A stretch of DNA of 18,163 nt from Glaciecola sp. UBA1851 (GCA_002338515.1 DDIL01000069.1:1-18163); one strand, 5' to 3'; shown: positions 6,347-15,050, counted from the stretch's first letter. The notes: a model not told the origin generated them from the letters alone. Translations and numbers: made by a program.

Positions 6347-7444
6347 ATGCGAGTCGTAAAAAGGAATAAGCTTAAAGTGCAACAAGTGAAAGTCAAAGGG
6401 ACCTACGACTACAATGTTCAATATATAGAATCTCTGTATTCAATCGTGTTTTCTGATACAAAACTCGATAACTTCTTCCTGTCAAAAGCATGGATAATTC
6501 AGTGGCTTGAACAATTAGACAAAAAACCAGAACTCATTACCTTCCACGAAAAGGATCAACTTTTAGGATTTGTTTTTATAGGCTATACAGATTCATTTTT
6601 TGGTTTGAAAGCATACTTAAACCAATCTGGCTTAAAGCAATTTGACCAAGTTTGGATTGAGTACAATGACATCATTTGCGCTAATGGTGCTGACATTTGT
6701 CGGAACAAATTGTTAGATTTTTTATCAACCAAAAGAGCCATTTTTCAATTGCATGTTTCAAATACTATGCATCACGACTGGAAAAATAAGAGCTGGAAAA
6801 ACTGGTCGAGTGAGCAAGTAGAGGCTTATGAAACAGACTTATCTGTTGAAGATATTACTCAACATTTTTCCAAAAATACAAAACGACAAATAAACCGCTC
6901 AAACACATTTATTCACAAAGAAATAGGGGAATTAAAAGTAACTTGGTTAACTAAGCAAAGTTTTGCTGATGAAATGGATTGTTTTGGTAACTATCATGTT
7001 GAGCAATGGGGCGAGCATGAATATGGCAGTGGTTTTAATAACAAAAATTTTGTCGATTTTCACACCAATTTATTAATTGATGGTTTAGGAGAATATGTAC
7101 ATTTAGTAAAATTTGAAATTGGAGATGCAACTTTAGGCTATCTGCATTTTTTCACTCTGTATAAGCGTGTTTATTTCTACTTATCATCAATTAATTATTT
7201 AAATGATAATAATAAGTTTAAGCCTGGTCTTGTGATGCATAAAATTGCGATGCAGCACTTTAAAACGTTAGGTTACAAATATTACGACTTTTTAGCTGGA
7301 GATGCTCAATACAAAGCATCTTTAAGTTCTAATAATTACTGCCTGTACAATCATATTCTTTATTCTAATAAAAACAGAAATATCCCACTAAAATTAATAA
7401 CAATATTAAAAAGACAGTTCAAAAAGCGTTTTTCTGCTAGATAA
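6347..7444 (+). CDS. GNAT-fold acetyltransferase, BioF2/FemAB-like (PF13480 type)
   Basis: The 365-residue protein resembles the Acetyltransf_6 (BioF2-like) family related to FemAB. It has a first GNAT-like half, a basic segment KNTKRQINRSN (176-186) of the kind that precedes the second GNAT half, then LGYLHFFTLYKRVYFYLSS (263-281) and the ending YKYYDFLAGDAQYKASLS (310-327), where DFLxGD...YK is typical. The C-terminus is strongly basic. The ATG at 6347 has no good ribosome site; a GTG at codon 11 (6377) has AAAAAGGA ending 11 nt upstream and may be the true start. It would transfer an acyl or aminoacyl group to an EPS sugar or lipid-linked intermediate. It stands 294 bp from the next gene, so it may be a separate transcript. 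Substrate unknown. Confidence 0.75.
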   Translation: MRVVKRNKLKVQQVKVKGTYDYNVQYIESLYSIVFSDTKLDNFFLSKAWIIQWLEQLDKKPELITFHEKDQLLGFVFIGYTDSFFGLKAYLNQSGLKQFDQVWIEYNDIICANGADICRNKLLDFLSTKRAIFQLHVSNTMHHDWKNKSWKNWSSEQVEAYETDLSVEDITQHFSKNTKRQINRSNTFIHKEIGELKVTWLTKQSFADEMDCFGNYHVEQWGEHEYGSGFNNKNFVDFHTNLLIDGLGEYVHLVKFEIGDATLGYLHFFTLYKRVYFYLSSINYLNDNNKFKPGLVMHKIAMQHFKTLGYKYYDFLAGDAQYKASLSSNNYCLYNHILYSNKNRNIPLKLITILKRQFKKRFSAR

Positions 7445-7533
7445 TGCGTGTCATAAACCCTCATTTATGCTGTTTAAATAAGTTTAAGTCATAATTTTAA
7501 GTACAATGTTATATTTATTTTTTAGATATTTTG

Positions 7534-7551
7534 CTAGTATCAAAATACTAG
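7534..7551. repeat. Perfect inverted repeat, possible operator
   Basis: CTAGTAT (7534-7540) and ATACTAG (7545-7551) flank the 4-nt spacer CAAA. No T-run follows, so it is not a standard terminator. It sits within the spacer of a weak promoter-like pair, TTGCTA (7531-7536) and TAATAT (7553-7558), 16 bp apart, which would suit an operator. Rho-independent termination after the acetyltransferase gene is not supported. Confidence 0.4.
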
Positions 7552-7645
7552 GTAATATAAACGCGCTACTCTGCATTATCATTGCTTAAAAAGAGTTTTT
7601 TATAAACAGACTTCACAACTTTTAATTACTACTTTCAAGATTATG

Positions 7646-7665
7646 CACAATTAGCTTAAATTGTG
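7646..7665. repeat. Perfect inverted repeat upstream of the GT2 gene
   Basis: CACAATT (7646-7652) and AATTGTG (7659-7665) flank AGCTTA. The repeat lies about 75 bp before the chosen start of the GT2 glycosyltransferase gene (7739), a plausible regulator site or leader hairpin. It also overlaps the TTG of a longer but less convincing start for that gene. Confidence 0.4.
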
Positions 7666-7738
7666 TGTTTTTAGTGTAAGATTCACATTGCACTACACAA
7701 AACATTTGATAAAGAATCTTGTATTAATTGGATGGGAA

Positions 7739-8695
7739 ATGACATCAGTTAGTTTTATTATTCCACATATGGGTAGAGAGGAGTTGTTAATAGAAACCCT
7801 CACGTCTATTGAAAAGTTAGATTCTTCAAATATTCAGTTACAAGTAATCGTTGTTAGTAAAAATGAATCTTTCAGCCCCCAGTTAATGGCGTTTAATACC
7901 GCCTTAGATATTCAGTTTTTACAAGTAAATCAAGATACAACTATTTCAGACCAACGTAATATTGGCGTGAAAAATTCGTCTTCTGAATTTTTAGCATTTA
8001 TTGACGCTGACATAGCCCTCTCAAATAATTGGTTACAAGTTATGCTTAGTGAAGTTAATCATGAGTCCTTCGCATTAATTAGCGCTGTGCAAAGACCATC
8101 AAGAAACGCTACGCAATTAGAATTAGTGAGGGTAACACTAAGTAATTTAAGTATCGATTGCGAAATGGAGTTTTTACCTGGTAGAAATTTATTTCTTAGT
8201 CGTGAAGTGTTTAATAAAACCGATGGCTTTCCAAGTGATTTAATTACTTGCGAAGACTATGTATTTACTCACAATGTCAGCAAATTTGGGAAACTCTATT
8301 ACACTAGTAAAGCTGATTATGTGCATTTAGGGGAAGATAAAGAGTACTGGTCAATGGCTAGAAAAGAGGTTTGGCGAGGCCAATCAAATTTAGCCTCCGT
8401 AAAAGGTAGAGATGTGCCCATTTCTGAATATCCAAGCTTTATTGTGCCTCCGTTGTTTACATTGGCATTAATCGCTTCGTTTTTGTTTATTGCTCTTAAT
8501 TGGAATATTCTCAGTTATTTATCAATATTTGTTTGGGTGTTTTTGTTGGGTGTTTATACAGTTAGGTTATATAAAAAACGACACAAGTATTTGCGCTTAT
8601 TCCCGATAGTACTTTTCTATTCATTATACTTCCCCGCTCGTACAGTAGGTACAATATTAGGCGCGAAAACAACTTTTAAAACGGGCGATTACTAA
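7739..8695 (+). CDS. Family 2 glycosyltransferase with C-terminal membrane segments
   Basis: The 318-residue protein starts with the GT-A strand SVSFIIPHMGREE. It carries the donor-binding segment DQRNIGVKNSSSEFLAFIDADIAL with the metal-binding DAD at 89-91, and an ED pair at 172-173 (TCEDYVFTHNVSKFG) that fits the catalytic-base position. About 40 residues of two hydrophobic helices (235-253 and 259-277) and a third weaker one (288-305) anchor it in the inner membrane. A longer reading from TTG 7661 adds 26 residues that are not GT-like; ATG 7739 places the fold right at the N-terminus and is preferred. It adds a sugar to a lipid-linked EPS intermediate; the donor is unknown. It ends 2 bp before the next glycosyltransferase gene, so the two are co-transcribed. 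Confidence 0.85.
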   Translation: MTSVSFIIPHMGREELLIETLTSIEKLDSSNIQLQVIVVSKNESFSPQLMAFNTALDIQFLQVNQDTTISDQRNIGVKNSSSEFLAFIDADIALSNNWLQVMLSEVNHESFALISAVQRPSRNATQLELVRVTLSNLSIDCEMEFLPGRNLFLSREVFNKTDGFPSDLITCEDYVFTHNVSKFGKLYYTSKADYVHLGEDKEYWSMARKEVWRGQSNLASVKGRDVPISEYPSFIVPPLFTLALIASFLFIALNWNILSYLSIFVWVFLLGVYTVRLYKKRHKYLRLFPIVLFYSLYFPARTVGTILGAKTTFKTGDY

Positions 8696-8697
8696 AT

Positions 8698-9822
8698 ATG
8701 AATGACAAGCCTTTGAATGTACTTCAATTTATCTGTTCAACTGGATTTTATGGAGCCGAGAGATGGATATTAGCTCTATGTAAGAATACGTCTAAAACAG
8801 ACTGTATTTACAGCTTAGCGGTAACTGATGAACCGGAAACTAAAGACCTAGAACTGGTGAAACAGTTTTCGAAGGATTGTGGCGATACTGTTGCGTTACC
8901 AATGAATAACAAATTCGATTTTGCAGTAGTTAGCAAACTCGCCCAACATATAATAGACAATAAAATAGATGTGATACATACCCACGGGTATAAGTCAGAT
9001 ATTATTGGCATTTTAGCGGCAAAAAAAGCTAAAATCCCTGTAGTGGTTACACCACATGGTTTTGAAAATGCAGATGATTTCAAACTGAGATTATTTATAA
9101 ACTTAGGCAATTTCATGATGAAATTTGCCACGAAAGTTGTTCCGCTTTCTCCAGCCCTAATGGATGACTGCAAAAAACTCGGCGTAAAATCCGCTAAACT
9201 TGAATATATACAAAATGGCGTAGACTTAAGCGAAGTTGAATACGCGCGAGACAATGAGCCCGCCGCAGAAAAGAATAAATTTAGAGTCGGCTTTATTGGA
9301 CAAATGATCAGCAGAAAAAACATTCTTGATTTGCTTGATGTTTTTGCACAAGTGCATAAAAAGTATAAGGATGTTGAATTAGTAATGCTTGGAGACGGTG
9401 ACGAGAGAAGCAAATTAGAGGAGTATGCAAATACCCTTGCTTGTAAGTCTGATATTCATTTTTTAGGATATAGGAATGACCGCTTGGCGTATTTGAAAAG
9501 TTTTGATATTTTTGCCATGACTTCTACACTAGAGGGCATACCTCGCTGTTTAATGGAAGCATGCGCAATGGGTATTCCTGTCGTTTCTTATGATATTGAT
9601 GGCGTTGATCAATTAATTACGCATAACGAAACTGGGCTTCTAGCCCCGCTTTACGATAAAGATGCATTAATTGAGTTATTCTCAGAGGTTTATGAAAATA
9701 AAGAAAAGGCTTTAACATTAGGTGATAACGCAAATAAATATGTCAACGAGCATTACTCTGGAAGCCGAATGGCAAAAGAATATTTAACCTTGTTCAACAA
9801 TTTAATAAATGAAAAGGCATAG
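8698..9822 (+). CDS. Family 4 glycosyltransferase (GT-B)
   Basis: The 374-residue protein has the N-terminal acceptor-binding opening LNVLQFICSTGFYGAERW (6-23), an IHTHGYKSDI segment (93-102), TPHGF (118-122) and NGVDL (173-177). The C-terminal donor domain begins VGFIGQMISRKN (197-208). The EX7E motif is Glu279 and Glu287 in LEGIPRCLMEACAMGIPVV. It is a retaining GT4 enzyme of the cytoplasm or inner membrane face, using a nucleotide sugar to extend the EPS unit. The gene lies 2 bp after the GT2 gene and 12 bp before the deacetylase gene. No membrane helix is seen. Donor specificity cannot be read from the sequence. Confidence 0.9.
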   Translation: MNDKPLNVLQFICSTGFYGAERWILALCKNTSKTDCIYSLAVTDEPETKDLELVKQFSKDCGDTVALPMNNKFDFAVVSKLAQHIIDNKIDVIHTHGYKSDIIGILAAKKAKIPVVVTPHGFENADDFKLRLFINLGNFMMKFATKVVPLSPALMDDCKKLGVKSAKLEYIQNGVDLSEVEYARDNEPAAEKNKFRVGFIGQMISRKNILDLLDVFAQVHKKYKDVELVMLGDGDERSKLEEYANTLACKSDIHFLGYRNDRLAYLKSFDIFAMTSTLEGIPRCLMEACAMGIPVVSYDIDGVDQLITHNETGLLAPLYDKDALIELFSEVYENKEKALTLGDNANKYVNEHYSGSRMAKEYLTLFNNLINEKA

Positions 9823-9834
9823 GGAAGTGTTTTG

Positions 9835-10836
9835 ATGGCAACTAAAAAGCCAATAACGTTTTTATTGAGTGTAGATACTGAGGAAGAGTGGGAATGGGAC
9901 GGACCGTTTCCAGAGAAGGATTTTGCTGTAGAAAATATATCAAAACTTGATAGTTTCCAAACATTCTGTGAGCAGAATGCCTATCGGCCTGTTTACTTTG
10001 TTGATTATGCAGCTGCTAAAGCCTTCCCTAATTATCCCCAGTTTTTTAATAGCGAACGTCAACAGAACTATGAAATTGGCGCTCACTTGCACCCTTGGGC
10101 TAATCCGCCCTATTTCGGTCCAGCTAATGATGAAAAATCTCATATTGTCAACTTACCACTAGATCACGTTGAACAAAAATTAGATGCACTTCTAACATTG
10201 TTTGCTGACACGTTGAAGTGCAAACCTCAATCATTTAGAAGCGGCAGATGGGGTATTTCAGAAGAAATCCTACAATTATTACTAGCAAAGGGATTTAATA
10301 TAGACTCAAGCGTTTATCCTTTCTATAAAAATCAATACTTTGACTGTTTAGGTTGTCCCTTAAAGCCTTATTGGCCCTCTTTTAATGACGTGTTGAGTTG
10401 TGGGCAGCAGGATGAAATATTGGAAATGCCTGTAACTGTCGGCTTTAATCATACGCCTTTTGCAAAGTATGCAAAACTGCATGACTTCTGCCAAAAATCA
10501 AGTATGAAAATTCTAAAAGCAACAGCAGTGTTATGGCATACAAGTTTAATGAGAAAAATCTATTTTAGTCCTGAAGTCGCGAGTGCAAAAGATATGATCG
10601 ACTTAGCTGAAGCATCTATAAAGCAAGGCAATCAGTGTCTTCATATGTTTATGCATAGCTCTAGCTTTTTAGACAACTCTACTGGTTTCTTAAAAGCTAA
10701 TGGCGCATTTGAACTAATATGCGAACGAATAAAAGGTGTAACAGCACATTTGGAAGAAAAATACGACGTTACTTACATGACAGCTAGTGAATACAAATTA
10801 TTTTTACAAAAAAACCCACAGTATATTGCCGAATGA
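9835..10836 (+). CDS. Polysaccharide deacetylase-like protein (CE4/NodB fold)
   Basis: The 333-residue protein resembles WalW-type polysaccharide deacetylases. LLSVDTEEEWEW (10-21) provides the catalytic/metal Asp14 with adjacent Thr15 and Glu16; EIGAHLHPW (80-88) provides the metal-binding His84 and His86; SFRSGRWGIS (133-142) is the conserved Arg motif. A C-terminal HMFMHSSSF segment is the probable last NodB motif (HxxxH-type). ATG 9835 is chosen over TTG 9832 because AGGGAAG (9821-9827) is spaced correctly. It would remove N-acetyl groups from a hexosamine in EPS or its precursor. It has no signal peptide, so it probably acts in the cytoplasm on lipid-linked intermediates. Its stop overlaps the FemAB start by 4 bp (ATGA). 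It differs from the DUF3473-bearing deacetylase of many PEP-CTERM loci. Confidence 0.85.
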   Translation: MATKKPITFLLSVDTEEEWEWDGPFPEKDFAVENISKLDSFQTFCEQNAYRPVYFVDYAAAKAFPNYPQFFNSERQQNYEIGAHLHPWANPPYFGPANDEKSHIVNLPLDHVEQKLDALLTLFADTLKCKPQSFRSGRWGISEEILQLLLAKGFNIDSSVYPFYKNQYFDCLGCPLKPYWPSFNDVLSCGQQDEILEMPVTVGFNHTPFAKYAKLHDFCQKSSMKILKATAVLWHTSLMRKIYFSPEVASAKDMIDLAEASIKQGNQCLHMFMHSSSFLDNSTGFLKANGAFELICERIKGVTAHLEEKYDVTYMTASEYKLFLQKNPQYIAE

Positions 10837-11873
10837 TAAACATAAAAGAGATTACTCCTGAAGTATATGAAAGTTTTATAGCATCTCATGAGGAAGCATC
10901 CCCTTACCATAATAAAGCATGGTGTGAAGCTGTAACGACAGCTTACGGCTTTGGTATGAAATATTTTGGGTTCATGAAAGCCGGCGAACTGGTGGGCGTC
11001 TTACCGTCAATCATTATGAATAAGCCCTTTGGTCAAAAAACTGTTTGCTCATTGCCTTACTGCGATTTAGGTGGCATTGCCTGTAATGATCAAACCTTAG
11101 TTTCTGATGCAGAGAGTGCACTGAGTAAATATGTATCTAGCCTTGGTTACGCGTTGGAATATCGCAAAGGCAAATATGAAAAACTAGAGGACGAGTCAGA
11201 ATTAAAGGACGGTCAAAAAGTTCGCATGTTATATGAATTACTTGATGATGTTGACGCGCAATTAGCAAGGTTTAAACCCAAATTACGAAGCCAAATTAAA
11301 AAGGCGATGAAAAATGGCGTAGAGGCCGAAGTTATATCACTCCCAAATAGTGACCAATTCGATGAGTTTTATTCAGTTTTCACAACGAATATGAGGGATT
11401 TAGGCTCACCTGTTCACTCTTTAGACTGGTTCAAAGAAATATTTAGAGCGTATAGCAATCAAGCTTTTATGGTTTTAGTGCGGTTTGAAGGAAAGTGCGT
11501 GGGTGGCGGCATCGTTATACATACCAAATCAAAAGCGGTAATACCATGGGCTAGTACTTTAAGAAGTCATAACAAGCTTGCGCCTAACATGTTGTTATAT
11601 TGGGAAGTATTAAGCGAAGTAATTAGACGTGGAATTATTCAATTTGATTTTGGGCGTTCAGGTTATAATGAAGGCACATACAGGTTTAAAAAGCAATGGG
11701 GGGCAGTGCCGAGTCCAATTACATGGCAACATCTCGAAGATGTCAAACTTGTTGACGATATAGCTGGCGAAAAGTCTGCAGCACGCGCAAAAGTAGAGAA
11801 AATATGGCAAACATTACCGGTTTCGATTACGTCGGTAGTTGGACCTAAAATTAGAAAATATATAAGCTTATAG
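10833..11873 (+). CDS. FemAB-family protein of the XrtA/PEP-CTERM type
   Basis: The 346-residue protein fits the FemAB-like family associated with PEP-CTERM/XrtA loci (TIGR03019-type, about 330 residues). It has two GNAT-like halves. The first includes SPYHNKAWCEAV (23-34) and VCSLPYCDLGGIA (71-83); the linker has the basic FKPKLRSQIKKAMKNG (147-162). The second has VGGGIVIHTKSKAVIPWASTLR (223-244) and the strongly conserved ending FDFGRSGYNEGTYRFKKQWGA (271-291). FemAB enzymes transfer amino acids from aminoacyl-tRNA to lipid II; here a comparable aminoacyl or acyl transfer to an EPS amino sugar is likely but unproven. It overlaps the deacetylase gene by 4 bp (ATGA), so the two are probably translationally coupled: deacetylation would expose an amine that this enzyme could modify. 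This is inference. Confidence 0.88.
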   Translation: MINIKEITPEVYESFIASHEEASPYHNKAWCEAVTTAYGFGMKYFGFMKAGELVGVLPSIIMNKPFGQKTVCSLPYCDLGGIACNDQTLVSDAESALSKYVSSLGYALEYRKGKYEKLEDESELKDGQKVRMLYELLDDVDAQLARFKPKLRSQIKKAMKNGVEAEVISLPNSDQFDEFYSVFTTNMRDLGSPVHSLDWFKEIFRAYSNQAFMVLVRFEGKCVGGGIVIHTKSKAVIPWASTLRSHNKLAPNMLLYWEVLSEVIRRGIIQFDFGRSGYNEGTYRFKKQWGAVPSPITWQHLEDVKLVDDIAGEKSAARAKVEKIWQTLPVSITSVVGPKIRKYISL

Positions 11874-11880
11874 AGGGCAT

Positions 11881-13770
11881 ATGTGCGGAATTGCGGGTTT
11901 TTTAACTAACAGTCAGCAAACTTTAAATGAACAACATTTGCATGAAATGGGCAACGCTATTATTCATAGAGGGCCAGATGCTAGTGGTGTTTACTTAAAT
12001 GATTATGTTGGCCTATGCCATCGAAGATTAAGTATATTGGACTTATCGGAGGCAGGTAATCAACCGATGTTTTCAGAAGATGGTGAAATTGTCATTGTCT
12101 TTAACGGTGAAATTTTCAACTTTATTGATTTAAAAAAAGAACTTGAAAACGACGGTTGTGTTTTTAAGTCAACATCAGATACTGAAGTCATTATTAAGCT
12201 ATATGAAAAAAAAGGCATTGATTGCATTCATGATATTACAGGCATGTTTGCGTTTGCGCTTTGGGATAATAAATCAAAACAACTCTTTATGGCGAGAGAC
12301 CGATTAGGTAAGAAGCCTTTCTACTATTATCAAGATCCAGAATCACCTGAACAATTTTCATTTGCGTCGGAAATTAAATCAATATTAACACTGCCCAACA
12401 TTAAGCGGGAATTAAGACTCGATGCCGCTTATGATTTTTTTGCTTATCAATATGTACCAGACCCAAAAAGCATCTTCCAGCATATTCACAAAATACCACC
12501 CGCACACTATTTACTGGTAAAAGACGGAGAGTTTACGCTTAAACAATATTGGGATGTTTCTTTTTCTGAAGTTAATAGCAGCCCAGAGCCTGAAGCGTTA
12601 GACGAGCTTTATGAAATTATTAAACAAAGCACAAAAAGAAGAATGATAAGTGATGTGCCATTAGGCGCATTTTTAAGTGGTGGTGTGGATTCAAGTGGCA
12701 TAGTTGCAACCATGTCAAATTTATCCGATACCCCAATAAAAACCTGTACCATTGCGTTTGACAATGAAAAATATAACGAAGCCGAATTTGCAAAAGCAGT
12801 TGCTGAGCAATACAAAACTGAGCATCATGAATTCTTAGTTAACCAGAATGTAGCGGATACTTTGGAGCACATTGTTGGATTCTTTGATGAACCTTTTGCT
12901 GATCCGTCACTAGTACCCACTTTTTTTGTTTCAGAACTGGCAAGAAAAGAAGTTACTGTTGCAGTAGCGGGTGATGGTGGTGATGAAGTGTTTGCAGGCT
13001 ATGAAAAATACACAACTGACTTTATTGAGAATAAGCTTCGCGAAAAATTCCCGAAAGTAATTAGGAAAAGTCTTTTCCCTATATTAGCGAAAGGTTTTGG
13101 GAGTATCCCATTAAATGTGTGTAAAAAAGCTAAAAGTTTACTCACAAGCTTAAGCGTTGAACCAGCTATGGGTTTTTATATTACAAACTCACATATAGAT
13201 GATGAACAGTGGAATAGCTTAATAAAACACGATATCAAAGAAAAACTTGGTAATTACCATCCATCCAAAATGACCTTAGACTTTTATCACAAGGCAGACG
13301 GTCCAGACCATCTTAGTAAGATTTTATATACCGATATGAAAACTTATCTAACGGGTGGAATATTAGTGAAAGTAGATAGAATGAGTATGGCTAATTCATT
13401 AGAAGTCAGAGCTCCGATTCTAGATAAAGAAGTAATTGAGTTTGCAGCAACACTTCCCTCTCATTATAAATTTAGAGATCAAGAAAAAAAGTTTGCTCTT
13501 AAAGAGATTTTCAAACCTTTTTTATCAGACGATATACTTTATAGAAAAAAAATGGGCTTCTCTGTGCCATTAGCAGATTGGTTGCGAAATGAAATTCACG
13601 ATATAAGTGAAAGCTATTTAATTACTAAGGCAGAAGGATTAAATCGTTTATTCAATCATGAAATGATTGCAAAATTGTGGAACGAGCATCAAAACCAAGA
13701 AGCTGACCATAGCCCTATTCTTTGGTCAATGCTGATGTTTGAGATGTGGTGGCAAAGGTATATGCACTAG
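11881..13770 (+). CDS. Class-II glutamine amidotransferase/asparagine-synthase-like protein, exosortase A type
   Basis: The 629-residue protein matches in length the exosortase A system amidotransferase (TIGR03108-type, about 628 residues). The N-terminal Ntn glutaminase domain opens MCGIAGF with nucleophile Cys2; NGEIFN (75-80) and the HRGPDASG segment (29-36) form the glutamine site. The asparagine-synthase domain carries the ATP pyrophosphatase loop LSGGVDSSG (265-273) and AGDGGDEVFAGYEKY (363-377). Both catalytic halves look complete. It most likely amidates a carboxyl group of a uronic-acid sugar in the EPS, using glutamine and ATP, rather than making asparagine; this is based on locus type. 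The start is favoured by GAGGG (11873-11877), which overlaps the FemAB stop region. The next glycosyltransferase gene begins 2 bp after its stop. Confidence 0.9.
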   Translation: MCGIAGFLTNSQQTLNEQHLHEMGNAIIHRGPDASGVYLNDYVGLCHRRLSILDLSEAGNQPMFSEDGEIVIVFNGEIFNFIDLKKELENDGCVFKSTSDTEVIIKLYEKKGIDCIHDITGMFAFALWDNKSKQLFMARDRLGKKPFYYYQDPESPEQFSFASEIKSILTLPNIKRELRLDAAYDFFAYQYVPDPKSIFQHIHKIPPAHYLLVKDGEFTLKQYWDVSFSEVNSSPEPEALDELYEIIKQSTKRRMISDVPLGAFLSGGVDSSGIVATMSNLSDTPIKTCTIAFDNEKYNEAEFAKAVAEQYKTEHHEFLVNQNVADTLEHIVGFFDEPFADPSLVPTFFVSELARKEVTVAVAGDGGDEVFAGYEKYTTDFIENKLREKFPKVIRKSLFPILAKGFGSIPLNVCKKAKSLLTSLSVEPAMGFYITNSHIDDEQWNSLIKHDIKEKLGNYHPSKMTLDFYHKADGPDHLSKILYTDMKTYLTGGILVKVDRMSMANSLEVRAPILDKEVIEFAATLPSHYKFRDQEKKFALKEIFKPFLSDDILYRKKMGFSVPLADWLRNEIHDISESYLITKAEGLNRLFNHEMIAKLWNEHQNQEADHSPILWSMLMFEMWWQRYMH

Positions 13771-13772
13771 TT

Positions 13773-14897
13773 ATGATTGAGCACACCGATACACCTAAGA
13801 TAGTTAAAATTTTGCACGTTACCTTCGATATGCGCATTGGGGGAACTGAAATGGTGATAAAAAATATTATTGAAGGAAATACTAAGAGTCACCACGAAAT
13901 GTCTATATTTTGCATCGAAGAACCGTTAGGACCATGGGGCCAAGACTTACAAAAACGCGGCGTTGTGGTTAACTCGGTAAATAGAGAAGAAGGCTTCGAT
14001 ATTAAAATGATTAAAGCAATTCGCAAGCACATAAAAGACCACAATATTGACGTTATGCATTGTCATCAATATACCCCGTGGGTTTATGCTACGCTAGCAA
14101 GTTTAGGGCTTGGAGTAAAAATCATTTTTACAGAGCATGGCCGTTTTTATCCTGACTCGAGTAGTTGGAAACGAAAGTATATCAATCCTGTTTTATCTTA
14201 TTTTACTGATCACATTACAGCAATTTCACAAGCAACAAAGCACGCATTAGTTGAGTTTGAATACCTAAAAGAACAAAACATTGATGTTGTTTACAATGGC
14301 ATTGTTGGATTAAAAAGTAATTTAGAAAAACGACCGATAATAAAACAGGAATTAGGGCTAGACCAAAATAATATTGTATTTGGCACCATTGCTCGATTAG
14401 ATCCAATTAAGAATCATGAAATGATGATTAATGCATTTGCTGATGTTTGCAAAAATTATGAAAATGCTCGTTTAATTATTATTGGTGATGGCGATTTAAT
14501 GGAGCAATTAAAAGAACAGGTAGAGAATATTTCAATTGCTGATAAGGTTATTTTTACTGGCTATTTAGCGTACCCTAAAAATTACCTCTCTATTTTTGAT
14601 ATTTTCTTATTATCGTCGCTCAGTGAAGGTACTTCTATGACTTTATTAGAGTCTATGTCTTTAGCCAAACCTTGCATTGTCACAGATGCGGGTGGAAATA
14701 AGGAAATTATTGCTAACCATGAAAATGGCATAGTAACTAAAAATGATGACGCTCATGAGTTTGCAGAAGCAATGAAGTTGTTGATCAATGATAAGTCGCT
14801 TAGAAAAAAATATGCAGACAATGCATTGGTCCGTTTTAATGAATTGTTCGATGCAAAAATTATGTCTGAACGATATGCGGGTTACTATGATAGCTAA
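13773..14897 (+). CDS. Family 4 glycosyltransferase (GT-B), last gene of EPS operon
   Basis: The 374-residue enzyme has the GT4 opening ILHVTFDMRIGGTEMVI (13-29), DVMHCHQYTPWVY (93-105), EHGRFYPD (121-128) and YNGI (174-177). The donor domain starts VFGTIARLDPIKNH (202-215), with EX7E at Glu285 and Glu293 (SEGTSMTLLESMSLAKP). ATG 13773, two bases after the amidotransferase stop, is preferred over GTG 13746, which lies inside that gene and adds nine unlikely residues. In many PEP-CTERM loci an stp2-type transferase sits beside the amidotransferase; the characteristic HTRN stretch of that subfamily is missing here, so I call it only GT4. It adds one sugar in the EPS repeat unit. The gene is followed by a 191-bp gap to the convergent DUF1501 gene. 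Confidence 0.85.
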   Translation: MIEHTDTPKIVKILHVTFDMRIGGTEMVIKNIIEGNTKSHHEMSIFCIEEPLGPWGQDLQKRGVVVNSVNREEGFDIKMIKAIRKHIKDHNIDVMHCHQYTPWVYATLASLGLGVKIIFTEHGRFYPDSSSWKRKYINPVLSYFTDHITAISQATKHALVEFEYLKEQNIDVVYNGIVGLKSNLEKRPIIKQELGLDQNNIVFGTIARLDPIKNHEMMINAFADVCKNYENARLIIIGDGDLMEQLKEQVENISIADKVIFTGYLAYPKNYLSIFDIFLLSSLSEGTSMTLLESMSLAKPCIVTDAGGNKEIIANHENGIVTKNDDAHEFAEAMKLLINDKSLRKKYADNALVRFNELFDAKIMSERYAGYYDS

Positions 14898-14906
14898 AAA
14901 CTATCA
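14888..14906 (+). other. Weak hairpin overlapping the end of the EPS operon
   Basis: TGATAG (14888-14893) and CTATCA (14901-14906) can pair around a 7-nt loop that includes the stop codon of the last glycosyltransferase. There is no proper T-run, so it is at most a poor terminator. The rest of the gap to 15050 is AT-rich and shows nothing clear. Confidence 0.2.
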
Positions 14907-15050
14907 GTAAAAATCTCTATATTCTTATAATTTCCATGAATTTTTTAATTATATAGATTGATTAGTTAACACTAGTTAGCGCCATAAAATAGAATTAAAA
15001 ATCATAAAGAACAGTACAAAAAACAAGCCTGTTTAAAGGTTGGTCTAAGA

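Noticed and set aside
7551..7564. GG-N10-GC spacing on the plus strand resembling a sigma-54 promoter before the GT2 gene
   Set aside because: Only the GG and GC dinucleotides match; the flanking TGGCAC and TTGC blocks do not, so it is likely chance.
7586..7602. AAAAAGAGTTTTTT as a terminator in the 7445-7738 gap
   Set aside because: The stem is purely A-T, only five pairs around a 3-nt loop, and would be unstable.
7661..7738. Longer N-terminus of the GT2 glycosyltransferase starting at TTG 7661
   Set aside because: The extra 26 residues are not GT-like and the start overlaps an inverted repeat; ATG 7739 places the GT-A fold at the N-terminus.
8808..9413. Long open frame on the minus strand opposite the GT4 gene
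   Set aside because: It lies wholly inside a well-supported glycosyltransferase gene and its product shows no recognisable family features.
11881..13770. Asparagine synthetase of primary metabolism
   Set aside because: Length and EPS context fit the exosortase A amidotransferase better, although the chemistry is the same type.
13773..14897. Assignment of the last glycosyltransferase to the stp2 PEP-CTERM subfamily
   Set aside because: Position beside the amidotransferase fits, but the subfamily stretch around HTRN is replaced by HCHQY; kept as general GT4.
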